Positions 31,306 to 41,032 are shown, numbered from the stretch's first letter. The stretch is DNA of 64,000 nt from an uncultured Collinsella sp. (GCA_959604825.1 CAUHCN010000001.1:157445-221444); one strand, 5' to 3'. Notes: generated by a model not told the origin, from the sequence alone. A program made the numbers and translations.

Positions 31306-34083
31306 CTACCCGCGGTGACGAGCGCGGCTGTACGGCGTATCCACCATGGGCAGATTTGGACGCAGCTTGCCGTCAAACGCGCGGTAGGCATTCTGCACGG
31401 CGGGCGCCGTGGGGATCGTTGCGATCTCGCCGATGCCCTTGCCGCCGTATGCCACGGGCAGCAGTTCGTCCTTCTCCACGTAGATGGCGTGGATATCCGG
31501 AATCTCGGGCGCACGGAACAGCCCGAGCGTGCCGTACCTTGCCTGGGGTACGCAGTCCTTAAGCGGCCAGTCCTCGGTGAGCGCATAGCCCATACCCATG
31601 AGCACGCCGCCTTCAATCTGACCTTGGATCGAGATGGGGTTGACCACCTTGCCGGAATCGTGCGCGGCATAGACCTCGCTCACGCGGCCGTCATCATCCA
31701 GAATGACCACGTGCGTGGCAAAGCCGTAGCAGATGTGGCTCTTGGGATTGGGGACGTCGGCGCCCAGTTTGTCGGTCGGCTCCAGATACACGTAGCCAAA
31801 CTCGCATCCCTCGAGCGCCTTGATGGCGGTCGCGGGGTCCTGAGGATGCATACCCTGACCAGCGACGAGCTCCTGCGCGCGCAGCTGATAGGCGCGACCG
31901 TCGTTGTACTCGATCTTGACGCCGTCGCCATGCGCGCTCACGGGAGCGGCGGGCGCAGGCTTGCCGGCCTCGATGCCAACCATGGCATCGCGCAGCAGGA
32001 AAGCGGCGCCGCGCACAGCCTCGCCGGTCACGACCGTCTGACGCGAACCAGACGTGGTGCCGGAGTCGGGAGCGTTCTCGGTGGAGCACTCGCCGTTGGC
32101 AATGCAGCGAAGCGGCAGACCGCAGGCCTCGGCAACGTCCTGCAAAAAGACGGTGTTGCAGCCCTGGCCGATGTCGGACGTGGCGGCATAGACCACGGCC
32201 ACGCCGTCCTCGATGCGAATCTTGCAGCGGCCGGCATCAGGCAGACCCACGCCCACGCCTGCATTCTTCATGGCGCAGGCGATACCGGCGTGTCCGGGAT
32301 GCGCATAGTAGGCATCTTTGACCTCGAGCAGCGTCTCCTTAAGCGCCGTGGAGCAGTCGGCAATCTGGCCGTTGGGCAAAACCTCGCCCGGCTCGATGGC
32401 GTTTCGGTAGCGAATCTCCCACGGATCCAGGCCGACCTTCTCTGCCAGCAAGTCGATCAGGCTCTCGAGTGCAAACTCGGACTGACAGACGCCAAAGCCG
32501 CGGTACGCGCCGGCGGGCGGGTTGTTGGTGTAGTAGCCAAAACCGCGAATGTCGGTGTTCTGGTACTTGTAGGGGCCGACCGCATGCGTGCAGGCGCGCT
32601 CGAGCACCGGGCCGCACAGCGACGCGTAGGCGCCGGTGTCAAAGTTGATCTCGCAGTCCAGGCCGGTAAAGTTGCCCTCGGCGTCGCAGCCCAGTGTAAA
32701 GGTGCCATCCATGGCATGGCGCTTGGGATGGAAGGCGAGCGACTCAGCGCGCGTGAGCTTGCACTTCACAGGACGCTGGAGCTTATAGGCAGCAAGCGCG
32801 GCCAGGTGCTGGATCGAAACGTCCTCCTTACCGCCAAAGCCGCCACCCACGAGCATGGTCTCGACGACCACACGCTCGGGCTCGTTGTCCCAGCCAAACA
32901 TGTGGGCACACTCTTTGCGCGTGTCGTAGGCGCCCTGGTCGGTCGACTGCACCTTGACGCCGTTCTTGTACGGGAAGGCGACGGCGCACTCAGGCTCCAA
33001 GAAGGCATGCTCGGTAAAGGGCGTGGTAAAGCGCTGCGTCACGGTGAACGCGCTCTCTGCCAGCGCCTTGGCGGCGTCGCCGCGCGTCACATGGCGGCTC
33101 TGGCACACGTTGTCCTTAAGCTCCACCGTGTTGCCAAAGGCAAAGAAGCTGTCATGCAGGCGTGGGGCGTCGGCGGCCTTGGCCTCGACAATGTTGCGCA
33201 CGGGCTCCAGCGGCTCGTAATCGATCTTTACGAGCTTCTTGGCCTTCTCGAGCGTCGCCTCGTCCTCGGCAACCACCAGCACGATGGCATCGCCCACGCA
33301 GCGGGTGATATCGCCCTGGGCGATCATGACGTCCCAGTCCTGGATAAGGTGGCCGACCTGGTTGACCGGCACGTCCTCGGCGCGCAGGATGCCCACCACA
33401 CCGGGCAGGGCCTCGGCCTTGGAGGTGTCGATGGAGAGCACGCGGGCGCGCGGATACTTGGAGCGCACGGCGCTGGCATAGATCAGGCCCGGCTGATCGA
33501 GCTCGTCGATGTCGTCGGGATACTTGCCCTCGCCGAGCACCTTCTTGCGCACGTCGATACGGAAGGCGCGCTTGCCCACGCCGTAGTCATCGCCGCGCTC
33601 CAGATCCTCGTCGATCTGCTTTTCGCCGCGGAGCACCGCAGCGGCCAGCGAAATGCCCTCGATAATCTTCTTGTAGCCGGTGCAGCGGCAGACGTTGCCG
33701 CGGATGGCGTACTTGATCTGCTCCTCGGTGGGCTCGGGGTCCTCGGCGATGAGCGCCGCGCCCGCCATGACCATGCCGGGGATGCAAAAGCCGCACTGCA
33801 CGGCGCCCACGGCGCCAAAGGCGTACACAAACGCCTCGCGCACGTCCTCGGGCAGGCCCTCGACGGTCACGATGTTGCGGCCGGCGGCAAGGGCGGTGGT
33901 CAGCACGCAGGCCTTGACGGCCGCGCCGTCCACATGGATGGTGCAGGTACCGCAGGCGCCCTCGGAGCAGCCGTCCTTGGCGGAATGGATATGCAGGTCG
34001 TCGCGCAGGTAGCGCAGCAGCGGTTTGTTTTGGGTCGTTGTGCGCTCCACGCCGTTAACGGTAAAAGTGAATTCCTGTGCCAT
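31306..34083 (-). CDS. xdhD: Selenium-dependent-type xanthine/purine dehydrogenase, fused Fe-S and Mo domains
   Basis: 925 aa. Two [2Fe-2S] domains are fused to the molybdopterin domain: CSEGACGTCTIH (Cys 39, 44, 47 and 59) and CGFCIPGM with NVCRCTGYKK (Cys 97, 100, 132, 134). The Mo-cofactor part has VGGGFGGKEDVS, PPAGAYRGFGVCQ and GCNTVFLQDVAE. It hydroxylates purines or, run in reverse, reduces urate to xanthine in anaerobes. No FAD-binding (YgfM-type) gene is present nearby, so electrons may pass through the ferredoxin (34096) and the flavoprotein YgfK (34587), its operon partners. Confidence 0.9.
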   Translation of the reverse strand: MAQEFTFTVNGVERTTTQNKPLLRYLRDDLHIHSAKDGCSEGACGTCTIHVDGAAVKACVLTTALAAGRNIVTVEGLPEDVREAFVYAFGAVGAVQCGFCIPGMVMAGAALIAEDPEPTEEQIKYAIRGNVCRCTGYKKIIEGISLAAAVLRGEKQIDEDLERGDDYGVGKRAFRIDVRKKVLGEGKYPDDIDELDQPGLIYASAVRSKYPRARVLSIDTSKAEALPGVVGILRAEDVPVNQVGHLIQDWDVMIAQGDITRCVGDAIVLVVAEDEATLEKAKKLVKIDYEPLEPVRNIVEAKAADAPRLHDSFFAFGNTVELKDNVCQSRHVTRGDAAKALAESAFTVTQRFTTPFTEHAFLEPECAVAFPYKNGVKVQSTDQGAYDTRKECAHMFGWDNEPERVVVETMLVGGGFGGKEDVSIQHLAALAAYKLQRPVKCKLTRAESLAFHPKRHAMDGTFTLGCDAEGNFTGLDCEINFDTGAYASLCGPVLERACTHAVGPYKYQNTDIRGFGYYTNNPPAGAYRGFGVCQSEFALESLIDLLAEKVGLDPWEIRYRNAIEPGEVLPNGQIADCSTALKETLLEVKDAYYAHPGHAGIACAMKNAGVGVGLPDAGRCKIRIEDGVAVVYAATSDIGQGCNTVFLQDVAEACGLPLRCIANGECSTENAPDSGTTSGSRQTVVTGEAVRGAAFLLRDAMVGIEAGKPAPAAPVSAHGDGVKIEYNDGRAYQLRAQELVAGQGMHPQDPATAIKALEGCEFGYVYLEPTDKLGADVPNPKSHICYGFATHVVILDDDGRVSEVYAAHDSGKVVNPISIQGQIEGGVLMGMGYALTEDWPLKDCVPQARYGTLGLFRAPEIPDIHAIYVEKDELLPVAYGGKGIGEIATIPTAPAVQNAYRAFDGKLRPNLPMVDTPYSRARHRG

Positions 34084-34095
34084 GGTGATTCCCTT

Positions 34096-34575
34096 CTACA
34101 CGCCGGCGGCGATGCCGGTGCGGTCGTGAATGGCGCCATGCGGGCAGACGACGGCGCACATGCCGCACGACAGGCAGTCCGCGCCGTCGATATGGGCGCA
34201 GTTGTCCTCGATGCGGATAGCGCCGGCAGGGCACTTTTTGGCGCACATACCGCAACCGATGCAGCTCGTGTCGCAGATCTTGCGCGCAATGGCGCCCTTA
34301 TCGGTGTTGTTGCAGCGCACCAGAATGTTCTGGTAGCCGGGAACGAAGGCAATCACGCGCTGCGGGCACGCCATGCCGCACAGGCCACAGCCCGTGCACT
34401 TGGAGCGATCAACGCGGGCGATGCCATCGACCAGCGCAATGGCGCCGTGGGGGCAGGCCGTGACGCAGGCGCCACAGCCAATGCAGCCTTCGCTGCAGCG
34501 GGCGTCGCCGCCTGCGGAGGCGCAACCGCTTCCGCAGGCAACGTAGGCCACGTTATGTTGAATGGATTTGGCCAT
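34096..34575 (-). CDS. Polyferredoxin with four [4Fe-4S] motifs
   Basis: 159 aa. Four C-x2-C-x2-C-x3-C-P motifs are visible: CIGCGACVTACP, CTGCGLCGMACP, CIGCGMCAKKCP and CLSCGMCAVVCP, in an RnfB-like arrangement. There is also a Cys-rich N-terminus (VACGSGCASAGGDARC). It lies 12 nt upstream of xdhD and 11 nt downstream of ygfK, so it probably carries electrons between the molybdenum enzyme and YgfK in the cytoplasm. Confidence 0.9.
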   Translation of the reverse strand: MAKSIQHNVAYVACGSGCASAGGDARCSEGCIGCGACVTACPHGAIALVDGIARVDRSKCTGCGLCGMACPQRVIAFVPGYQNILVRCNNTDKGAIARKICDTSCIGCGMCAKKCPAGAIRIEDNCAHIDGADCLSCGMCAVVCPHGAIHDRTGIAAGV

Positions 34576-34586
34576 AAGAGACTCGC

Positions 34587-37586
34587 CTATTTCTTAAGGA
34601 GATACGGATAGCTGTCGCGCACGGCCTTGATGGTCAGGCGGACGGCCTCGGGCAGACCGGTGTTGACGGCATCGACCGAGACGGTGCGGACCGTGCCGGC
34701 GACGCGGACCTTAAAGTGGTCCTCGTCCACGGCCAGGAAGCCCTCGTTCTCGGAGTTCTCCATGTCCTGATCGCTCCAGAACAGGGTGAGCTTGTCCTTG
34801 TAGGGACGACCCTCCTGGTAGGGGCAGAACACGGCGCAGTTGCCGCACTCGTTGCACATGCCGTCGATGTGGACGACCTGATGCTTGGCCAGGCCCGGCA
34901 CCTTAATTGCCACGTTGGCGCGGTTGGGGCACACATCGCAGCAGACCTCGCACACCGAGCCGCAGCCCAGGCAGCGGGTCTTGGTGCAGTTGCGCTTGTC
35001 GCGGCACAGCGATCCCTTGCGCTCGTAGCAGGTGTCCTCGCGGCCGGCCTGCTCGTTGCAGTCGGCGTACTTGTTAAAGTCCACGCCGGCAATGGCACGG
35101 GCGACCTCGGCGGCGTCGGCGATAGCCTCGACCACGGTAGCGGGACCGCGGCGGCAGTCACCGGCAGCCCAGACGCCCTCGACGCCGGTGGAGGTGGCGG
35201 CAAGGCGGCCGCGACGGTCGTGCTCGACGCCCGCGGCGTCGTACAGGCTGGCATCGATGCCCTCGCCCACGGCGCAGATCACCGTGGTGGCGGAAAGCTC
35301 GACGGTCTCGCCCGTGGCGACGGGGCTGCGACGGCCGCTTGCATCCGGCTCGCCAAGTTCCATGACGTCGCAGGTCAGCACGGCGCCGTTGAGCGCCTTG
35401 GGCGCCAGCAGCTCGCAGAACTCAACGCCGTCGGCAAGAGCAAGATCGAGCTCTTCCTCGTCGGCGGGCATCTGCTTCTTGGTGCGGCGATACACCAGGC
35501 GCACGTTCTTCACGCCAGCAAGGCGCTTGGCCACGCGGGCCGCGTCCATGGCGGTGTTGCCGGCGCCGATGACCACGACGTCCTCGCCCAGCTCGAGCTT
35601 CTCGCCCTTCTTGGCGGCCTCGAGGAACTCCAGCACGTCGAGCTCGGCACCCTCGCCCAGGCCCGCAGAGCCGGGCATCCAGGCACCAGTGGCCACGACT
35701 ACGTCGGTAAAGCCCTGGGCCTTGAGCTCGTCAATGGACTCCACGCGGGCGTTGAGCTGCACCTTGGCGCCAAAGGCCAGACAGAGCTCGGCATCGTGGG
35801 AGATATCGTCGCTCGCGATACGGAACTCGGGGATCACGTGACGGACCACGCCGCCGAGAGAGTCGCGGGCCTCGAAGATAGTGACGGGCACGCCGGCGCG
35901 CGTCAGGAAGAACGCCGTCGCCAGACCGGCCGGGCCGCCGCCGATAACGGCAACGTTGCGCTCGCCGTCGTTGGCGATGGCCTGAGCACGCAGCTTGGGC
36001 AGCACGGCGGTCATGGCCTCGCGGGCGGCCTTGAGCTTGCTGGCGCGAATCTGGGCGCCCTCGGGCTCGTAGAACGCACGCTCGCAGGCACGGCCGCAGG
36101 GATGCGGGCAGATGGTGCCGGTAATGAACGGCAGGGCATTGCGCTCGATGATAATGTTGAGCGCGTCCTCGTAGCGGCCCTCGTCAACAGCCGCCAGATA
36201 GGCGGGAATATCCTGCTGAATGGGGCAGCTCGTGCGGCACGGCGTGGTAAAGCAGTCGGAAAGCGGGCTCTTGCCGGCGACCTTGCGGTCGGGCAGCGGG
36301 CGCAGCGGCTTCTTGTAGAGCGGGTTGGTGAGCGAATCGGTCTGGATCGCGGTCACTGCCTCGAGCGAAATGCCCTCAAACGGCTTGCCGTCCAGATCGC
36401 CAAACTCGCCGGCCATCTGGCTAAAACGCTCGTAGCCACCGGGCTTGAGCACGTCGGTCGCCAGGGTAACGGGCCAAATGCCGGCATCGTACAGGGCGCG
36501 GATGTTGTAGACCGTGGCACCGCCGGAGTAGCTGATGCGCAGCTTGCCATCGAACTGCTCGGTAATACGACGGGCAGCCTCGATGGTCAGCGAGAACAGC
36601 GAACGGCCCGACATGTACATCTCGGTGGAAGGCAGCTCGTTCCTCGTCACGTCGACGGGGAACGTGTTAGTCAGCTTGACGCCAAACTCCAGGCCGCGCT
36701 CGGCGCACAGGGCAATCAGGCGCTCGAACATGGGCACGGCATCGGCCCACTGCAGATCCTCGCGGAAGTGCGTGTCATCAAAGACGATGTAATCAAAGCC
36801 CAGCTCGTTGAGGCGCTGGCGGGCAAACTCATAGCCCAACAGCGTGGGGTTACACTTGATGTAGGTGTTAAGGCCCTTCTCGGTGATGAGGTAGGTCGCG
36901 ATGCGCTCGATCTCGGCAGGCGGGCAGCCGTGCAGGGTAGACTCGGTGATGGAGTTGGAGACGCGCGCCGGGATGGACTCGACAAACGCAGCGTCGACAT
37001 GCTCAAACTTGTCCAGGTTGGCGAGTGCCCATGCGCGGCACTCGTTCCAGACGTCGGAGCCGCTGGCGTCCTTCATGCCCTCGATGTACGCGTCGACCTT
37101 GGGGCTCTTAATGCCCTCCAGGTCATAGCCCACCGACATGTTGAAGACAAAGCCGTCCGGGCTGCCCAGACCGTACTCGCGAGCGATCAGGTGGCAGGCA
37201 AACCATGCCTTCACGTACTCGGCAAATGCCTGCGGAACCTCGAGCTCGGTCGACCACTCGCAGTTGTAGCACTCGTCCTGAGCCACGATGCAGGGCTTGT
37301 TGACGCACTTGGAGAGCTCCTCGCCGTCCATAACCTGGACGGTCTTGAGCTCAAAGAAGCGGGAACCAGCCACATAGGATGCCACGATGTTCTGGGCCAG
37401 CTGCGTATTGGGACCGGCAGCCGGGCCAAACGGAGTCTCGATGCGCTCGTCAAAAATGGGAAGCGCACCCTCCTGGTTGGTCGTGACCATCTTACGCACG
37501 CCAAAGATGGCGTCCTGGGTCTTGTGCTCCTCGATGATCCAGTTCATCAGCTGCGAAAACGGGATCGGCCTCATGATGTCGCTCAT
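34587..37586 (-). CDS. ygfK: YgfK, iron-sulfur flavoprotein (annotated putative selenate reductase subunit)
   Basis: 999 aa. An N-terminal dihydroorotate-dehydrogenase-like half (MSDIMRPIPFSQLMNW to about residue 420) precedes a glutamate-synthase/DPD-like Fe-S region (CFTTPCRTSCP near 445, CPHPCGRACE near 496), an FAD motif IGGGPAGLATAFF near 548, a second nucleotide site VIGAGNTAMDAA near 672, and a C-terminal ferredoxin part (RCLGCGSVCEVCCDVCP near 870; CNECGNCAVFCP near 910). This is the YgfK layout. It is required in the gut urate cluster. I start at 37586, after GAGAGGAG; the longer frame upstream is not family-like. Confidence 0.92.
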   Translation of the reverse strand: MSDIMRPIPFSQLMNWIIEEHKTQDAIFGVRKMVTTNQEGALPIFDERIETPFGPAAGPNTQLAQNIVASYVAGSRFFELKTVQVMDGEELSKCVNKPCIVAQDECYNCEWSTELEVPQAFAEYVKAWFACHLIAREYGLGSPDGFVFNMSVGYDLEGIKSPKVDAYIEGMKDASGSDVWNECRAWALANLDKFEHVDAAFVESIPARVSNSITESTLHGCPPAEIERIATYLITEKGLNTYIKCNPTLLGYEFARQRLNELGFDYIVFDDTHFREDLQWADAVPMFERLIALCAERGLEFGVKLTNTFPVDVTRNELPSTEMYMSGRSLFSLTIEAARRITEQFDGKLRISYSGGATVYNIRALYDAGIWPVTLATDVLKPGGYERFSQMAGEFGDLDGKPFEGISLEAVTAIQTDSLTNPLYKKPLRPLPDRKVAGKSPLSDCFTTPCRTSCPIQQDIPAYLAAVDEGRYEDALNIIIERNALPFITGTICPHPCGRACERAFYEPEGAQIRASKLKAAREAMTAVLPKLRAQAIANDGERNVAVIGGGPAGLATAFFLTRAGVPVTIFEARDSLGGVVRHVIPEFRIASDDISHDAELCLAFGAKVQLNARVESIDELKAQGFTDVVVATGAWMPGSAGLGEGAELDVLEFLEAAKKGEKLELGEDVVVIGAGNTAMDAARVAKRLAGVKNVRLVYRRTKKQMPADEEELDLALADGVEFCELLAPKALNGAVLTCDVMELGEPDASGRRSPVATGETVELSATTVICAVGEGIDASLYDAAGVEHDRRGRLAATSTGVEGVWAAGDCRRGPATVVEAIADAAEVARAIAGVDFNKYADCNEQAGREDTCYERKGSLCRDKRNCTKTRCLGCGSVCEVCCDVCPNRANVAIKVPGLAKHQVVHIDGMCNECGNCAVFCPYQEGRPYKDKLTLFWSDQDMENSENEGFLAVDEDHFKVRVAGTVRTVSVDAVNTGLPEAVRLTIKAVRDSYPYLLKK

Positions 37587-37684
37587 AGTGAGCTCCTCTC
37601 TGTAACGCCCGGCGAGACCGCGCGGCGGGCGCAAATACGGTGTAGCGCTAGCACAGCGCCGGCGACCCCGCGGAGGCCGCCTAT

Positions 37685-37720
37685 GCGCGCGTCGGATGCA
37701 GCGAAACATCCGACGCGCGC
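37685..37720. repeat. Perfect 14-bp hairpin between ssnA and ygfK
   Basis: GCGCGCGTCGGATG (37685-37698) and its complement (37707-37720) enclose an 8-nt loop, 17 nt after the ssnA stop on the minus strand. No T-run follows, so it may be an mRNA-stabilising or processing structure rather than a terminator. A comparable hairpin follows the permease gene (39241-39270). Confidence 0.8.
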
Positions 37721-37736
37721 GAATCTCCAATTGGAA

Positions 37737-39092
37737 TTAGTACACGCGATCGTTGAGCGTGCTCCAGAGCTTCTTGGACTCGGCCATGGTCCACGCGTTG
37801 ATCTTGTCCTCATCAATCCCAACGAACTCGCGATCCTTGTACAGGACGCGGCCGTTGATGATGGTAGTGCGGCAGTTTTTGCCCATCATGCCAAAGAGCA
37901 TATGGCCGTCGATATTCTCCTCGCTCAGCGGCGTAAAGGGCTTGTAGTCCATGACGATGACGTCGGCGGCGGCGCCGGGCTCAAGCACGCCGAGCTTGCG
38001 ATCGAAGTACTTGCTCGCCATCTTGGCGTTGTTCTCGAACAGCATCGTCATGGCCTCGCACCAGCCCACGTTGGGCATGGCGGCGTTGTGGCGCTGGATG
38101 ATCAGGAAGACCTTGAGGCTCTCGAGCATATCGTGGGTGTAGGCGTCGGTGCCCATGCACACGGGGATGCCGCGGCGGAAGAACTCGAGCACGGGGGCGC
38201 AGCCCACGGCGTTGCCCATATTGGATTCGGGGTTGTTGACGAGCCAGGTGCCGGACTCCTTGACGATATCCATCTCGGCAGGCGTCACGTGGATGCAGTG
38301 GCCGAGCATGGTGTCGGGACCCAGCAAATTGTGCTGCAGCAGGCGCTCGACGGGGCTGATGCCACCGCGGTTGAGGCGGGAGTCCCACACGTCATTCATG
38401 CCCTCGCACACATGGATGTGGAAGCCGGTCAGGCCGTTGTTGGCCTCGGCCATCTTATCCATGGTCTCGTCCGACAGCGTAAAGGTGGCGTGACCGCCAA
38501 ACATGGCGGCGATCATGTGGTTGTCGTTATCGCGACGCTCCTTGGCGGCCCACTGGGCAAACTCGGCGTTCTCGGCAATGGCCTGGTCGCATTTTTCCTG
38601 ACCGCGGCGGTCGGAGACCTCGTAGCACAGGCACGAACGCATGCCCAGCTCCTGAGCGGCGTCCTTAATGGTAAAAAGGCTTCCCGGGATCTCGCAGAAG
38701 CTCGCGTGGTGATCGAAGATCGTGGTGACGCCATCGCGGATGGAGTCAAGAATCGTGGCATAGGCGCTTGCCTTGGTGCCGTCGAGCGTCAGGTTGTCGT
38801 CGATCTTCCACCACTGCTGCTCAAGATTCTCCAGGAAGTTGGTGGGGTTGCAGCCCTTAATGGCAAGGCCGCGGGCCAGACCCGAGTAGATGTGGGTGTG
38901 GCAGTTGATGAGTCCGGGCATGATGAGGTTGCCCCGGGCATCGACGTACTCGGCATCCGGGTACTTGGACTTGAGCTCGCACTCGGGGCCCACTTCGACG
39001 ATCGTATCTCCGTCAATGGCGACCGCACCGTTTGGAATGAACGGGGTCTGAGAATTGCGGGTAAAGACGGAACCGTTAGCGACCAGAAGCAT
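37737..39092 (-). CDS. ssnA: Putative aminohydrolase SsnA
   Basis: 451-aa amidohydrolase-family enzyme. Metal-binding residues are in GLINCHTHIYSGLARG, GFHIHVCEGMNDV, LGHCIHVTPAEM and VCMGTDAYTHDM. SsnA is related to guanine and chlorohydrolase-type deaminases and sits in purine/urate clusters; the exact substrate is not established. I take the ATG at 39092, which follows GAAGGGAG; an earlier in-frame ATG at 39110 has no such site. It lies between the permease and ygfK on one strand, probably one operon. Confidence 0.9.
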   Translation of the reverse strand: MLLVANGSVFTRNSQTPFIPNGAVAIDGDTIVEVGPECELKSKYPDAEYVDARGNLIMPGLINCHTHIYSGLARGLAIKGCNPTNFLENLEQQWWKIDDNLTLDGTKASAYATILDSIRDGVTTIFDHHASFCEIPGSLFTIKDAAQELGMRSCLCYEVSDRRGQEKCDQAIAENAEFAQWAAKERRDNDNHMIAAMFGGHATFTLSDETMDKMAEANNGLTGFHIHVCEGMNDVWDSRLNRGGISPVERLLQHNLLGPDTMLGHCIHVTPAEMDIVKESGTWLVNNPESNMGNAVGCAPVLEFFRRGIPVCMGTDAYTHDMLESLKVFLIIQRHNAAMPNVGWCEAMTMLFENNAKMASKYFDRKLGVLEPGAAADVIVMDYKPFTPLSEENIDGHMLFGMMGKNCRTTIINGRVLYKDREFVGIDEDKINAWTMAESKKLWSTLNDRVY

Positions 39093-39240
39093 GAATGCTC
39101 CCTTCAACATCAGGGGCGGGGTTTGACACCTCTGACATGGCGGAGTGCGAAGCGCCGGCCTACACCGGAAACGGGCCCTCTCCCGTCAACGCTTCACCAA
39201 AGGGACAAACCCTTTGAAGTGCGGCTTGACGCCGCATGAC

Positions 39241-39270
39241 GTCGGCGGACGAGGCGATGCGTCCGCCGAC
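39241..39270. repeat. Perfect 11-bp hairpin between the permease and ssnA
   Basis: GTCGGCGGACG (39241-39251) pairs with 39260-39270 across an 8-nt loop, 18 nt after the permease stop on the minus strand. A second small hairpin (AAAGGG-ACAAA-CCCTTT, 39200-39216) follows. Neither has a T-run. They may set different mRNA levels for permease and ssnA. Confidence 0.75.
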
Positions 39271-39287
39271 GAATAGCACCGAATTGG

Positions 39288-40682
39288 TTACTTCTTGCTC
39301 TCGGGCAAGACCAGATCCACGGCAGCGTCCTTGGCGGCATCGATGTGCTGAGCCACGACCGGCGTCTGCGGAAGGATCAGGTTAAGGACAATGGCCATGA
39401 TGGCGGTGGGGGTTACGGCATTGGAGCCGATGACGGTGGACACCCAGGCGGGCATACCCTCGCCGGCAAGGCAACCGCTGGCCATCCAGATACCCAGGCC
39501 AAAGACGACGGAGGTACCGACGATGGTGGTAGTGCGCTGTGTGAGGCCCTCGCGGGTGAACATGCGCACGCCGTTCATGGTGATGGTGCCAAAGACGCCG
39601 ACGGTCGCGCCGCCGATGACGGGCTGCGGGATAGCGGAAAGGACGGCAGAGAGCTGCGGGAACAGACCGGCGATGGCAAAGACGGCCGCAATGATCACAA
39701 AGACCCACTTGTTGACGACCTTGTTGGAGCAGATGATGCCCACGTTCTGGCCAAGGGCGCTGGTGGGAAGACCGCCCAGCAGGCCGCCGACCATAGAGGT
39801 GAGGCCCTGGGACACGATAGCGCCGGAGAGCTCGCGCTCGGTGGGCATACGGTCGATGGAGCCCAGGCAGGCGGCGGAGACGTCGCCGATAACCTGGATG
39901 GCAACCATGGGGAACACAACAGCGAGGGTAATGCAGACCTCGGGATCAAACTCGAGCGCGTAGGGCATGAGCTTGGGAAGGGCGAAGACCTGAGCGGTGG
40001 CGACGCTGGAGAAGTCGATCATGCCGAAGGGGATGGAGACGATCATGCCAACGATCATGCCAAAGAACACGGAGCCCAGCTTGAGCGTGCCCTTGCCAAA
40101 GTTGGCGAGCGCAAAGACCACGGCGAAGGTGATAAGAGCGACGCACCAGGCCTGCGGGGTGCCCCACAGCGGCGTGCCCATGCCGCCGGCCATGTACTTG
40201 ACGGCCGTGGGATACAGCGAAACGCCGATGGAGAAGATGACCGTACCGGTCACGACGGGCGGGAACAGCCACTTAATCTTGCTGTAGGCCAGACCAAAGA
40301 GGACCGCGACGGCACCGCCGACAATCTCGCCGCCCAGCAGCGCACCAAAGCTAAAGCCCGAGGCACCCATGGCCTGCAGGGCCGGCAGGAACGCGAACGA
40401 GACGCCCATGACGATGGGCAGGCCGCCGCCGATGCGGCGGAAGGGAGCGAAGGCCTGAAGGGCCGTGTCGATTGCCGAAAGAATGAGCGCAACCTGAATG
40501 ATGTCGGTGCTCTGCTGGCTATTAAAGCCGTAGACGCCGGCCATGATGACAGCCGGGGTGATGATACCGGCAAACGAAGCCAGTACGTGCTGAAGGGCAC
40601 ACGGGATCATTTCCTTAACGGGAGGCATGCCTTCACGAGTGAACAGGGCTTCAGTGCCGTTCGTAACCGTCTCCTGGGTCAT
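39288..40682 (-). CDS. NCS2 family urate/xanthine permease
   Basis: 464-aa membrane protein of the nucleobase-cation symporter 2 family, about 12-14 hydrophobic segments. Family signatures are CALQHVLASFAG in the first helix region and the SALGQNVGIICSNKVVNKW motif that marks the urate/xanthine branch. It most likely imports urate or xanthine for the enzymes encoded downstream (ssnA, ygfK, xdhD). It is divergent from the YheO-type regulator at 41033. Confidence 0.88.
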   Translation of the reverse strand: MTQETVTNGTEALFTREGMPPVKEMIPCALQHVLASFAGIITPAVIMAGVYGFNSQQSTDIIQVALILSAIDTALQAFAPFRRIGGGLPIVMGVSFAFLPALQAMGASGFSFGALLGGEIVGGAVAVLFGLAYSKIKWLFPPVVTGTVIFSIGVSLYPTAVKYMAGGMGTPLWGTPQAWCVALITFAVVFALANFGKGTLKLGSVFFGMIVGMIVSIPFGMIDFSSVATAQVFALPKLMPYALEFDPEVCITLAVVFPMVAIQVIGDVSAACLGSIDRMPTERELSGAIVSQGLTSMVGGLLGGLPTSALGQNVGIICSNKVVNKWVFVIIAAVFAIAGLFPQLSAVLSAIPQPVIGGATVGVFGTITMNGVRMFTREGLTQRTTTIVGTSVVFGLGIWMASGCLAGEGMPAWVSTVIGSNAVTPTAIMAIVLNLILPQTPVVAQHIDAAKDAAVDLVLPESKK

Positions 40683-41032
40683 TTGACCACCAATCCTCGA
40701 AATAGTTGTTTCGCATCTAACGCTCTATTGTGACGCAGTGCGGGGTTGAGGTTGTGCCTTCGTTGCATATCGTATTAAAGATGATTCTCATTCTCAATAA
40801 TAATTTTTTGTTATCAGACTATTCTTCAGCTGAGATAATGCATTTCCGCAGGTCAGGAAAGTGTCTGGTCAAAATAACATCTAACTTTTCTTTTGGTCAA
40901 CCGTTTACCGCCAAATTCCTACCGTTCGTCTGTATTACGCAATGTACCTGCGGATATACGAGATGAAGAGTAGCGTGTTACCATGAGAAAAAATTGTTAT
41001 GAACCTTCCGATTTCACCCAAAGGAGTTGCCC
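40683..41032. promoter_or_regulatory. Divergent control region of the permease operon and its regulator
   Basis: 350 nt, distinctly AT-richer than the flanks, with no gene. It must contain both promoters. TGATTCTCATTCTCA at 40782-40796 resembles a Fur-type box (about 12 of 15 positions on the complementary strand). TGGTCAA occurs twice (40867 and 40914). The AACAAA-N3-TTTGTT operator of the left arm is not present, so the two YheO-type regulators probably recognise different sites. Confidence 0.4.

Noticed and set aside
31135..39239. Very long plus-strand open frames (31135-34611 and 34716-39239)
   Set aside because: They run antisense to xdhD, the ferredoxin, ygfK and ssnA, are Leu/Ala/Gly/Val/Asp/His-rich without domains, and have no ribosome-binding sites.
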